A stretch of 64,000 bases of DNA, taken from positions 1,670,657-1,734,656 of the forward strand of contig NZ_VCNI01000001.1 in the NCBI RefSeq assembly GCF_005937185.1. The letters are read 5' to 3'. This DNA is from Flagellimonas algicola (lineage in GTDB: Bacteria; Bacteroidota; Bacteroidia; Flavobacteriales; Flavobacteriaceae). The position numbers and the translations under genes are program-made. The notes beneath the pieces are model-generated. The model ran no database searches and was not told the origin of the DNA. It saw nothing but the letters and a program-made list of their open reading frames with translations. This document shows positions 34,601-42,282 of the stretch, one piece after another. The first letter of the stretch is position 1. Every line of letters starts with the position of its first letter.

Positions 34601-35025
34601 TGTATGGTCTTTTCTTCAACAGGAACCGGTACTTTCTCCTCCGGTTGGATAGTTTCTTCGACATCCTTTTTTCTTAATACGATTTGCTTCCCGTATACTT
34701 CAAAAATTACGTCCGTATCTTTCAAAAGTCTTTCCAAAATTGTGGAAACCTTTCTTTTATTGGCCTTGACACTGACCAATTTGGTATAGTTCACCTCTCT
34801 GACGTTATACAGAAATTTAAATTCCGTCATGGATTCTATTCTGTCCAATGCTTTTTCCAGACTAATACTTTCCACATTTAATGAAATCCTGGTCTTTTGC
34901 GCATAGGATTCATTGGCGTGGATTTGAAACAAAGCAACTATCAATAAAAAAGTAGTGAGTTTCATTTTGAGGTCGAATTTTAGTCTATAGGGAAGCGCGT
35001 TCCCTAGCTTGATTCGTTTTTTCAT
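31690..35025 (-). CDS. SusC/RagA-family TonB-linked outer-membrane transporter with STN domain
   Basis: A 1111-residue protein with an N-terminal extension, a signal peptide ending near residue 43 (E-S-Y-A-Q-K), a secretin/TonB STN domain (about residues 46-120), a CarboxypepD_reg domain (about 145-225), and the plug D-D-I-V-V-V-G-Y-G-V-Q-R-K-S-D-I-T-G-A-I followed by the beta barrel, ending in a typical C-terminal L-G-L-N-V-S-F. The STN domain signals to a FecR anti-sigma factor, and fecR and an ECF sigma gene lie directly upstream. It imports a ligand captured by the SusD partner using TonB energy. Substrate not readable from sequence. Confidence 0.96.
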   Translation of the reverse strand: MKKRIKLGNALPYRLKFDLKMKLTTFLLIVALFQIHANESYAQKTRISLNVESISLEKALDRIESMTEFKFLYNVREVNYTKLVSVKANKRKVSTILERLLKDTDVIFEVYGKQIVLRKKDVEETIQPEEKVPVPVEEKTIQFAVSGQVVDETGQPLPGANILEKGTTNGVQSDFDGNFSIEVAEDAVLQISYIGYATKDIAVQGQSTLRIQLAPDATQLDDIVVVGYGVQRKSDITGAIASVKSENFNKGVVANPGQLLQGKMAGVNVTSVSGEPGAAQNIIIRGVGSLRSGTTPLFVVDGFIIDNSGIGVAAGANPLNFINPQDIESIDVLKDASAAAIYGARAANGVIVITTKKGEGGKSEINLSVSTAMSTIANPMDVFSANQFREQVVAVGGILDDQGANTDWQDELTRTGISKNINLSMSGGVADKSSYFVSAGVDDQEGTLNNSSLTRYSGRVNLTQKSLDGRFNVGFNLTASRTVNDRPDDRAIVRDMLELNPTIPVITNGEPTFLDERLNPILRNRIFTDRANSNRILANIAPSYEIIKGLTYKLNLGVDYSSTNRDVQQTPFVLLEGSENGFLTTSATINTNTLIENTLTYNYNNDKHNVTVLAAHSYQETKLEQKSFGLEGFADNGIEPRYQDQISTDIFPTTLNSVAFKAELQSFFVRLNYTYADKYLLTATMRADGSSRFGENNKYGYFPSVALGWNITREDFMEGNGVFNNLKLRASWGQTGNQDGIPSNVSLASFVDSRTENDTYPLDGDEVTLDDYPFGTVPVRTAFPDLKWEVSTQTNIGLDFGLFGNKVTGTLDYFNKVVTDVVLFANRTDPIQPTEKIWTNIPEMEIINNGIELSLDYRGSFTEDFTYNVGGNISYTNNKVENSPFEVLTTGGAVGAGQTGATINGYINGEPVGTFYMKDFIGIGADGLNQFRDINGDGVSLDNDRLAVGSALPDIIYAFYLNFNYKNFDLGFNFNGVSGNKIYNHTAMTIFSSSQLSRNLNTTAFAVEFPNEDLSNSNEVSTRYLEDGSFLRLNNATLGYNLAPEKLGLDELVKDIRFTLTGQNLFVITDYSGFDPELNSGNTLDGIQTFGIDRFTYPSPRTLLLGLNVSF

Positions 35026-35071
35026 ATTTTTATCAATGTATTGTGTGGTTAATTAATTTAATCACCTTTCC

Positions 35072-35101
35072 AATCGGGGAATGCTGGCCCATTTCCCGGT
35101 T
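35072..35101 (-). other. Hairpin in the leader between fecR and susC
   Basis: AATCGGGGAAT and ATTTCCCGGTT pair at 9 of 11 positions around an 8-base loop. It lies in the 157-base gap between the fecR stop and the SusC start. It could be a partial terminator or attenuator separating regulator and transporter transcripts; no long T-run follows. Confidence 0.4.
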
Positions 35102-35182
35102 TTTTGTTTTTATAAGTGTGATTAGGGTTAACTTGTTTGGTATTGTGTTGTTCGTTCTACCGGTGGTTTAATTCATAGGCGT

Positions 35183-36331
35183 TTAGTTTGAGTTGATTAC
35201 TAGTTGTTTGATTTCGTTGTATTGATAATGTATCGGATATGTCTTGCTGAACGTTGCCAGTACTTCTTCTATGGTTTCAATGTCAAAACTGGCAGTAAAC
35301 ACTTCATTGTCCAACAGCTGATTGTTATTTATGATTTCCACATCGTAATGGCGTTCCAATTTTTTGACAATGTTTTTAAATGGAGTATGACGAAAAACTA
35401 TTTTGCCATTGATCCAGGCCGTGTGCAGCGAAATGTCGGCCTCATCAATCGTAACCTGCCCATTGCTTTTTTCCAACGAAGCCTTGAAACCTGGTTCCAA
35501 CCGGGTATTGGTCTTCATATCTTGGTCTTCATCCGTAGGTGAAATTTGAACGGAACCTTCTACCAAAACCGTATTGACCATCGCATCTTCTGGATAAGAT
35601 GAAACATTGAATTTGGTACCTAGGACCGTAATATCCATCTGGTCCGCATTCACCACAAATTGATGCTCTACGTCATGGGCTACATCAAAAAAAGCTTCCC
35701 CGATCAAAAAAACCTCCCTGTGAATATCTTTAAGGAATTTGACTGGGTATTTTATGGAGCTCCCTGCATTCAACGTGACCTTGGTTCCGTCAGAAAGTTG
35801 CAAGTCAAAGGTCTTTCCATAGGGAACGGTAAGTGTATTGTAAACCAGCTCTTCCAATACAGGAGCGTTGTCGTATACTAGCTTGGATCCAGACTGTGCG
35901 CCCACTATATTTCCTTGTTTGTCCAGGACTTGTGCCGTCCCATTTTCGGAAATGACCATGATTTTGTCATCCGCTGTTTGGAGTGTTATTGCATTCTCGG
36001 GAATCGGAACGGGTTCTTGGTCATCCAAGTTGGCGGTGTACAAAATATAGCCGGTCCCGAACACCAAAATGATGGAAGCTGCATATTTCAATAATGATCT
36101 CAGTCCTTGAATCCTTTTAATCTGTTGAGCCTTTTTGCTGAATGCTTCGTATTCTCTCCCAACCTCAACCGTATCAGTGGTTTGATTAAAAGTAGCCGCT
36201 ATAAATTGGGATTTGAGCAGGTTGTACTTTTTTGCATTCAGATCGGAGGAAATTATCCAATCTTCAACTTGCTTGGCTTCTTCAGTTGAAGCATCTCCCT
36301 TGATGTATTTTAGAATTTCTTCGGTGCTCAT
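35183..36331 (-). CDS. FecR-family anti-sigma factor / signal transducer
   Basis: A 382-residue protein. The cytoplasmic N-terminal part (about residues 1-78) begins M-S-T-E-E-I-L-K-Y-I-K-G-D-A-S. A membrane helix follows (about 81-100). The periplasmic FecR domain contains T-V-P-Y-G-K-T-F-D-L-Q-L-S-D-G-T-K-V and G-E-A-F-F-D-V-A, and a DUF4974 domain closes the protein (V-F-R-H-T-P-F-K-N-I-V-K-K-L-E-R-H-Y). It receives the signal from the STN domain of the SusC transporter and controls the sigma factor encoded 49 bases upstream. Length and order are standard for Bacteroidota. Confidence 0.95.
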   Translation of the reverse strand: MSTEEILKYIKGDASTEEAKQVEDWIISSDLNAKKYNLLKSQFIAATFNQTTDTVEVGREYEAFSKKAQQIKRIQGLRSLLKYAASIILVFGTGYILYTANLDDQEPVPIPENAITLQTADDKIMVISENGTAQVLDKQGNIVGAQSGSKLVYDNAPVLEELVYNTLTVPYGKTFDLQLSDGTKVTLNAGSSIKYPVKFLKDIHREVFLIGEAFFDVAHDVEHQFVVNADQMDITVLGTKFNVSSYPEDAMVNTVLVEGSVQISPTDEDQDMKTNTRLEPGFKASLEKSNGQVTIDEADISLHTAWINGKIVFRHTPFKNIVKKLERHYDVEIINNNQLLDNEVFTASFDIETIEEVLATFSKTYPIHYQYNEIKQLVINSN

Positions 36332-36380
36332 AAAAATCGCCTATATATTAAAGACGATTCAACCGTGAAGCATACCTAGT

Positions 36381-36980
36381 CTATTTGAGAAGAATTATGA
36401 AAATAAGGGACAAAAATTCCCTTAAATGAAGCCTCATATGCCTTAAGGCATTGGCAATGTGATTGTCCACGGTTCGTTTCGAAATGCCCATCAATTTGGC
36501 TATCTCGTGGTGTTTTAAGCCTTCCATTCTACTTTTTACGAAGACTTTTTTACATTTTTCGGGAAGTAAATCCAACCCTTGGATTATTTTTCGCTCCAAT
36601 TCATTTTTCAAGAGTAGGGATGCTGCTTCATCCTTCAAAAACTGGTATTGGATCATTCTTTTTTTATGCTGACGCAAGTCAATATAATTGTTCTTGATTT
36701 TTTGATGTTTCAAATGATCCAAGCAGGCATTTTTGGTCATCGCATAAAGATACCCGTTCAAGTTGGTGGACACTTCCAGCTTTAATCTATACTCCCAAAT
36801 CTTCAGAAAAGTATTTTGGACCACTCCCTCAGCATCCTCATGACTATCCAAGTACCCCTTGGCAATGTGAAAGAGCTTGTCGTAGTATAACCGAAACAAA
36901 GTTTCAAAAGCCCTATTGTCCCCCTTCCTTAGAAGAAGGATAAAAGAATTTGCATTGATATTTATGCTGCGACTTTCCAA
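36381..36980 (-). CDS. ECF sigma factor of the SusCD system (FecI-like)
   Basis: A 199-residue sigma-70 family protein of the Bacteroidota FecI-like group. Region 2 includes L-F-R-L-Y-Y-D-K-L-F-H-I-A-K-G-Y-L and E-G-V-V-Q-N-T-F-L-K-I-W-E, and region 4 includes H-E-I-A-K-L-M-G-I-S-K-R-T-V-D-N-H-I-A-N-A-L. It should direct transcription of the SusC-SusD genes when the transporter engages its ligand. It starts 241 bases after the end of the iol operon and its promoter lies in that gap. Confidence 0.95.
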   Translation of the reverse strand: MESRSININANSFILLLRKGDNRAFETLFRLYYDKLFHIAKGYLDSHEDAEGVVQNTFLKIWEYRLKLEVSTNLNGYLYAMTKNACLDHLKHQKIKNNYIDLRQHKKRMIQYQFLKDEAASLLLKNELERKIIQGLDLLPEKCKKVFVKSRMEGLKHHEIAKLMGISKRTVDNHIANALRHMRLHLREFLSLIFIILLK

Positions 36981-37221
36981 AAAACCAGTTTGTTCCAGTT
37001 CTATATTGTTTCAACAAATCAGTTGTTAAACCAGTCTCTGATTTAGCCTGATTGAGCTGTAAAACTACCTTTCCAATTACTACTTTAAGTAACCAAAAAG
37101 TTATCTGTTCGGACTTAATATTACTATACCATCAATTACATCTTATCAAAGTTCCATTTTCATATCATTGAACTTTTACTGCACTATCTCTTTTTACATT
37201 GCCTCCCTAAAAACAACTATA
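36981..37221. other. Intergenic region between the iol operon and the ECF-FecR-SusCD operon
   Basis: These 241 AT-rich bases contain no gene. A weak inverted repeat, AAAGTTC (37148-37154) with GAACTTT (37170-37176), lies just past the iolG stop, but it has a 15-base loop and no T-run, so it is poorly supported as a terminator. The sigma-gene promoter should be here. Read-through from iol into the SusCD regulators is possible. Confidence 0.4.
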
Positions 37222-38226
37222 TTATTTTATTTCTTCCAGTTTCACAGGTCTATTTTCTTGCAACGACTTTTTAGCTGCCAGACCAATCTTCAAGGATAAT
37301 AATCCGTCCTCTCCCCCAACGGGGATATCGCAATCGCCAGTAAGGGTATCCACAAAACTTTGCATTTCCGTTTTATAGGCTTGCGCGTAGCGCTCCAAGA
37401 AAAAATGTAGGGGCAATGCGCCGTGAATCCCATCCTTGTTGTACAACCTATGGTTGTTCAGTAAATTATTGTTGCCCTGTACCATTCCTTCAGAACCAAA
37501 AACTTCCACTCGTTGGTCATAGCCATATGCCGCTTCCCTGCTGTTGTCAATGACCGCCATGGTACCATCCACGTAGGTAAGCGTCACAATAGCGGTGTCA
37601 ATGTCTCCTGCTTTTCCAATGGCTTCATCCACCAGTACAGCTCCCTTAGCGTAAACCTCATTCACTTCTTTTCCTACAACAAAGCGAGCCATATCAAAAT
37701 CGTGAATGGTCATATCCAAAAAAAGTCCTCCAGATTGCTCTATATAGGATACCGGGGGAGCCCCGGGATCGCGGCTCGTTATTTTAACCAAATGTGGTTC
37801 TCCCACCTGACCGCTCTTGACAGCGTCCTTCACTTTTGTAAATTCTGGATCAAACCTTCGGTTAAATCCAATCATAAGGTTAATCTTCGTCTTTTCCACA
37901 ATTTCCAAGACCTCCACAACACGCTTCAGGTTCAAATCCAAAGGTTTTTCACAAAAAACATGTTTCCCAGCAATAGCGGCCTTCTCCACATAATCTGCAT
38001 GGGTATCGGTGGGGGTGCATATGATGATGGCATCCACTTCTGGGTACCCCAACAAATCTTCATAAGTAGCTACCGTTGGAATGCCTAAATCTTTGGCATA
38101 TTGCATCGATTTTTGTTGCGGATCCGTAACCGCAACAACCTTCACATTATCCATGTGCAGCAAGTTGTCCAAATGTATCTTACCGATACGACCCAGTCCA
38201 GCGACTGCAAATCTCAATTTCTCCAT
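37222..38226 (-). CDS. iolG: myo-Inositol 2-dehydrogenase (Gfo/Idh/MocA family)
   Basis: A 334-residue NAD-dependent dehydrogenase. The Rossmann motif G10-L-G-R-I-G15 is at the N-terminus, and the family catalytic segment C-E-K-P-L-D is present. Then comes the conserved region with G-G-L-F-L-D-M-T-I-H-D-F-D-M-A-R, where D and H act in catalysis and substrate binding. It oxidises myo-inositol to 2-keto-myo-inositol (scyllo-inosose), the first step of the pathway. It is the last gene of the iol operon and overlaps iolE by one base (TAATG). A related inositol isomer such as scyllo- or chiro-inositol is possible as substrate. Confidence 0.92.
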   Translation of the reverse strand: MEKLRFAVAGLGRIGKIHLDNLLHMDNVKVVAVTDPQQKSMQYAKDLGIPTVATYEDLLGYPEVDAIIICTPTDTHADYVEKAAIAGKHVFCEKPLDLNLKRVVEVLEIVEKTKINLMIGFNRRFDPEFTKVKDAVKSGQVGEPHLVKITSRDPGAPPVSYIEQSGGLFLDMTIHDFDMARFVVGKEVNEVYAKGAVLVDEAIGKAGDIDTAIVTLTYVDGTMAVIDNSREAAYGYDQRVEVFGSEGMVQGNNNLLNNHRLYNKDGIHGALPLHFFLERYAQAYKTEMQSFVDTLTGDCDIPVGGEDGLLSLKIGLAAKKSLQENRPVKLEEIK

Positions 38227-39131
38227 TATAAACCCAATGTTTTTATATAATCCCTATTGGCCTGCGCACAGGCTTTTGGATGTCCCATTCCGGGAAGGAT
38301 ATCCTGCTCCACAACAATCCAATCGGAATACCCTATTTCATTTAAATGATCTACTATCTCCTTAAAATCAACCGCTCCATCGCCAAGCTTACAGAAAACT
38401 CCCCTTTTTATGGCATCGAAATAATCCCCTTGTCTTTCCCTTGATAATTGGGCTATTTCGGGATTAAAATCCTTGAAATGTACATGCCAGATTCGGTTGG
38501 CGTACTTCTTCAACGCTTCCATGGGGTTTCCACCGCCAAAAGCGTAATGTCCCATGTCCAGACATAGACCCAACAGTTCAGGATCCGTCATGGCCATGAG
38601 TATATCTATTTCTTCCGGAGTTTCTATATAGCCTGCACAATGATGATGGAAAACGGTACGTATCCCAAAAGTATCCTTCACTATTTTGGCAATATTATTG
38701 GCTCCTTGGGCATAGTGTTCCCATTGTTCCTCCGTAAGCCCCATTTGCGGGGAGATTCTTCCCGCATTTTTAGTGCGCTCAGGTACGGTTCCATTGTCAT
38801 CCGATAAAACGATGAACGCATTTTTATAACCCGCCTGATACATGAGTTCGGCAGTTTTTAAGGCCGTTGTTATCCCTTGCTCATGTCTGGTTGGATCCGC
38901 CAAAGCCACGGGTACAAAAGCACCCAACAATTGCAATCCACGCTTGTCCACTTCTTGTCGCAACAAACTTGGGGTGGTTGGCATATAGCCCCAATCCCCC
39001 AGTTCGGTTCCTACATAACCGGTCTCCTTGATTTCATCCAAAACCTGTTCAAAACCAATCTCTTCGGATTTTTCTTCCAAATCGAATTCCAAGGCGCCCC
39101 ATGAGCACGGAGCATTTGCAATCTTGATCAT
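38226..39131 (-). CDS. iolE: 2-Keto-myo-inositol dehydratase (inosose dehydratase)
   Basis: A 301-residue TIM-barrel protein of the xylose-isomerase-like superfamily. The start I-A-N-A-P-C-S-W-G-A-L-E-F and the segments F-H-H-H-C-A-G-Y-I-E-T-P-E-E-I, L-C-L-D-M-G-H-Y-A-F-G-G-G-N-P and H-V-H-F-K-D-F match IolE and supply the metal-binding His/Glu/Asp residues. It dehydrates 2-keto-myo-inositol to 3D-(3,5/4)-trihydroxycyclohexane-1,2-dione, the IolD substrate. It sits between mmsA and iolG in one operon. Confidence 0.94.
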   Translation of the reverse strand: MIKIANAPCSWGALEFDLEEKSEEIGFEQVLDEIKETGYVGTELGDWGYMPTTPSLLRQEVDKRGLQLLGAFVPVALADPTRHEQGITTALKTAELMYQAGYKNAFIVLSDDNGTVPERTKNAGRISPQMGLTEEQWEHYAQGANNIAKIVKDTFGIRTVFHHHCAGYIETPEEIDILMAMTDPELLGLCLDMGHYAFGGGNPMEALKKYANRIWHVHFKDFNPEIAQLSRERQGDYFDAIKRGVFCKLGDGAVDFKEIVDHLNEIGYSDWIVVEQDILPGMGHPKACAQANRDYIKTLGL

Positions 39132-39142
39132 TCTTAACGGTT

Positions 39143-40621
39143 TTAAAATTTACGACTCCAGTTCTTCGGCCAGCGTTCTATGACCACCTTGGTCTGTGTA
39201 AAGAACTCAATGGCATGTCTACCCTGTCCGTGCAGGTCTCCAAAGAAAGATTCCTTCCACCCAGAAAATGGGAATTGTGCTACCGGGGCGGCAACGCCAA
39301 TGTTGACGCCAACATTCCCAGCCATCACTTCGCTCCTAAATTTTCGAGCCGCAAGTCCATCCCTGGTGAAAATACAGGCCATATTTCCATACCGACCTTG
39401 GTTAATAAAATCAATGGTTTGGTCCAGCTCATTAAAATTCACCAAGCTCATTACGGGACCAAATATTTCTGTATTTATTATCTCTCCTTGCAAAGGCACC
39501 CCTTCCAAGATGGTTGGAGCTACGAAATTCCCTTTTTCATATCCTGATATCTTGGCATTCCTGCCATCCAACAAAAGGTTCCCTCCTTCATCCTTTCCCT
39601 TTTGAATCAAACCTTCAATCCTTTGTTTGCTCTCCGGAGTAATTACAGGGCCCATTTCTACTCCTGACTCCAATCCATAGCCCACATTTCTTGATTTGGC
39701 CGCCTCTACCAAAGCTTCGGTAAATTGTCTTTTGTTATCCCCCGTTGGAATGATCACGGAGGCTGCCAAACAGCGCTGACCCGCACATCCATATACCGAA
39801 TCAATGATGATTTGCGTGGTCATATCCACATCGGCATCTGGCATGATCACCACTGGATTTTTAGCCCCGCCTTGAGCTTGCACCCGCTTGCCGTATTTGG
39901 TTCCTTCGGAATAGATGTATTTGGCCACGTTTGTAGACCCCACAAAGCTTATAGCCTTGACCTTGGGATGCTGTAACATGGCATCCACGGCATCTTTACC
40001 GCCATGCACCAAGCTTAATAATCCCTTGGGCAAATCCAATTTTTCATCGATGAGCTCAAAGACATATTGCATGGTCATCGGCACCTTTTCGGAAGGTTTG
40101 ATGACAAAGGCATTTCCAGTAGCTATGGCATAGGGTAAAAACCAGAAAGGAATCATCCCCGGAAAGTTGAAGGGCGTAATACAACCACAAACTCCCAATG
40201 GCTGTCTGATCATAAATTCATCAATACCGTTGGCGATGTTTTCCGAAAACTCGGATTGTGCCATCACATAGGTTCCACAAGCAACCTCCACATTTTCAAT
40301 GGCCCGTTGCAATTCCCCCAAAGATTCCGCATAGGTCTTTCCACATTCCTTGGTAATCAATTTGGCAATTTCCTCACTATGGTCTTCCAAAAGGGTCTTT
40401 AGTTTGAAAAGCGGTTGTACCCTCTTCATGGTTGGGACCTCCTTCCATTCCAAATAAGCTTGGTGCGCCTTTTCTATGGCATTTTGCATGTCTTGGGCAG
40501 TATCCTTACCAAAAGGTACGGTTGCCAGGACTTCCTGATTGGCAGGATTCAACACATCAATGGTCTGTTTTGATACGCTTTCGGTCCAAACGCCGTCTAT
40601 ATAATTTTTTAAAGTGTTCAT
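39143..40621 (-). CDS. mmsA: Methylmalonate/malonate-semialdehyde dehydrogenase (CoA-acylating)
   Basis: A 492-residue aldehyde dehydrogenase of the MmsA/IolA type. It has P-F-N-F-P-G-M-I-P-F-W-F-L-P, S-F-V-G-S-T-N-V-A-K, Q-A-Q-G-G-A-K-N-P-V and the catalytic cysteine in Y-G-C-A-G-Q-R-C-L-A-A-S. In inositol breakdown it converts malonate semialdehyde to acetyl-CoA and CO2 with NAD and CoA, the last pathway step. MmsA enzymes also act in valine and beta-alanine breakdown, but the operon position between the symporter and iolE makes the inositol role (IolA) clear. Confidence 0.93.
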   Translation of the reverse strand: MNTLKNYIDGVWTESVSKQTIDVLNPANQEVLATVPFGKDTAQDMQNAIEKAHQAYLEWKEVPTMKRVQPLFKLKTLLEDHSEEIAKLITKECGKTYAESLGELQRAIENVEVACGTYVMAQSEFSENIANGIDEFMIRQPLGVCGCITPFNFPGMIPFWFLPYAIATGNAFVIKPSEKVPMTMQYVFELIDEKLDLPKGLLSLVHGGKDAVDAMLQHPKVKAISFVGSTNVAKYIYSEGTKYGKRVQAQGGAKNPVVIMPDADVDMTTQIIIDSVYGCAGQRCLAASVIIPTGDNKRQFTEALVEAAKSRNVGYGLESGVEMGPVITPESKQRIEGLIQKGKDEGGNLLLDGRNAKISGYEKGNFVAPTILEGVPLQGEIINTEIFGPVMSLVNFNELDQTIDFINQGRYGNMACIFTRDGLAARKFRSEVMAGNVGVNIGVAAPVAQFPFSGWKESFFGDLHGQGRHAIEFFTQTKVVIERWPKNWSRKF

Positions 40622-40665
40622 TGTAAAACTTAAATACGATTTGTTTTAATTGTCATTTTTTTGAA

Positions 40666-42261
40666 TCAACTGTTGCCAAGTAGGATATAAATCAACACGG
40701 TTACGGCACATAAAGCAATGGACATGGGTTTGGTGTATTTCCAAGTAGCCAGATCCACGGCACCTACATCGGTTACTTCGTACATATTCTTTCGGGGACT
40801 GTAATAGGAAATGGCATACATGATAATCACATTCAACACAAATTCAATTCCCCAGAGATGTATAAAGTGAATGCCATGGGAGGTGTATCCCCAAGACATG
40901 AAAATGTAAAAGAACAGGCCAAAAATCAGCGCTACCTTGGCCCCCAAAGCGGATACCTTTTTCATAAAGAAACCTGCCAATAAAATGGAAGCGATTGGGA
41001 TAAAGAAAATCCCATTCAGTTGCTGCAACAATTGGTAAAGTCCATCCGAGGCATTGGCCACCATAGGGGCAGTAAAAATGGCTGCAATGGCCAAAACGGC
41101 GGATGTTATCTTTCCTACCCGAACCATGTTGGTATCCGAGGCTTTTTTATCGATATGTCTTTTATAGATTCCAACACTGAACAGGGTGGCAATAGAGTTC
41201 AACACCGAATTGAAGGTGCTCAATACTGCTCCCATGATCACTGCAGCAAAGAACCCGATCATCCATACCGGAAGCACTTTTTTTACCAATTCTGGGTATA
41301 CCGCATCTTGATTATCAAAGAAGGAATCCTGGAAATAATAGTAGCAAATGACCCCCGGAAGAATAATCACCAGCGGAATCAATATTTTAAAAAGTCCAGT
41401 TAATAACAGTCCTTTTTGGGCTTCTTTCAAGTTTTTGGCCCCCAAGGCACGTTGGATAATGGTCTGGTTCATTCCCCAGAAATACAGCTGGTTGATGATC
41501 AATCCCGTAAAAAGCACTTCAAAAGGCATTACGGAATCTGCCTCTCCGATCACATTGAACTTTTCTGGTGCAAATTCGTATACCTTCACCAATCCATCCA
41601 CAATATTGCTATCCCCTATGGCCCAAAGGGCAAAAATGGGAATCAACATGCCTCCTACCAATAATCCAATTCCGTTGATGGTGTCCGAATACGCTACTGC
41701 TTTCAATCCGCCAAAAATGGCATAAATGGAACCTATAGCCCCTATCGCAACTACCGTAATCCATAATCCTTTGGTTTTGGTAACTCCAAGAACATCCGAA
41801 ATTCCAAACAGACTTTCAATCCCGATAGCACCTGAGTACAACACAATGGGCAACAGGGTCACCACCATGGACAGGATCAGGATCAATGCCACCAAGGTTC
41901 GTGTGGTACCATCAAAGCGATTTTCCAAAAACTGGGGGATTGTGGTCAAACCCATTTTTAGATATTTGGGGATAAAAATCACCGCCGCTATGACCAAGGC
42001 TATGGAGGACGTCACTTCCCAGGCAATAACAATGAAACCATTGACATAGGAATTCCCGTTCATCCCAATTAGATGTTCAGATGAAATGTTGGTCAACAAC
42101 ATGGATCCCGCGATGACCACGCCAGTTAAGCTTCTTCCTCCCAGAAAATACCCTGTTGAGGAGTTTAAATTGGTCTTTCTAAGATTGTACCAAGTAAAAA
42201 AGGCAACTCCTCCTGTAAAAAGCAGGAAGGAAAGAAGCGTAATGGCTAGATTGGCATCCAT
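40666..42261 (-). CDS. Sodium/solute symporter (SSS family), probable inositol transporter
   Basis: A 531-residue polytopic protein of the SSS/SLC5 family with about 13-14 hydrophobic helices. Family marks include G-Y-F-L-G-G-R-S-L-T-G-V-V-I-A-G-S-M-L-L-T-N-I near the N-terminus and G-A-V-L-S-T-F-N-S-V-L-N-S-I-A-T-L-F in the middle, the sodium-site region. SLC5 relatives carry glucose, galactose and myo-inositol. It lies between iolD and mmsA in the operon, so inner-membrane uptake of inositol is the likely job; specificity is inferred from context. Confidence 0.9.
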   Translation of the reverse strand: MDANLAITLLSFLLFTGGVAFFTWYNLRKTNLNSSTGYFLGGRSLTGVVIAGSMLLTNISSEHLIGMNGNSYVNGFIVIAWEVTSSIALVIAAVIFIPKYLKMGLTTIPQFLENRFDGTTRTLVALILILSMVVTLLPIVLYSGAIGIESLFGISDVLGVTKTKGLWITVVAIGAIGSIYAIFGGLKAVAYSDTINGIGLLVGGMLIPIFALWAIGDSNIVDGLVKVYEFAPEKFNVIGEADSVMPFEVLFTGLIINQLYFWGMNQTIIQRALGAKNLKEAQKGLLLTGLFKILIPLVIILPGVICYYYFQDSFFDNQDAVYPELVKKVLPVWMIGFFAAVIMGAVLSTFNSVLNSIATLFSVGIYKRHIDKKASDTNMVRVGKITSAVLAIAAIFTAPMVANASDGLYQLLQQLNGIFFIPIASILLAGFFMKKVSALGAKVALIFGLFFYIFMSWGYTSHGIHFIHLWGIEFVLNVIIMYAISYYSPRKNMYEVTDVGAVDLATWKYTKPMSIALCAVTVLIYILLGNS

Positions 42262-42282
42262 AGGGTTGGTTGTTGGTGGTTA

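Noticed and set aside
37148..37176. AAAGTTC/GAACTTT inverted repeat after iolG as a terminator
   Set aside because: Only seven A/T-rich base pairs, a 15-base loop and no T-run on the transcribed strand.
37513..38088. Plus-strand open frame of 191 codons
   Set aside because: Antisense to iolG, whose motifs are complete; the product shows no recognisable domain.
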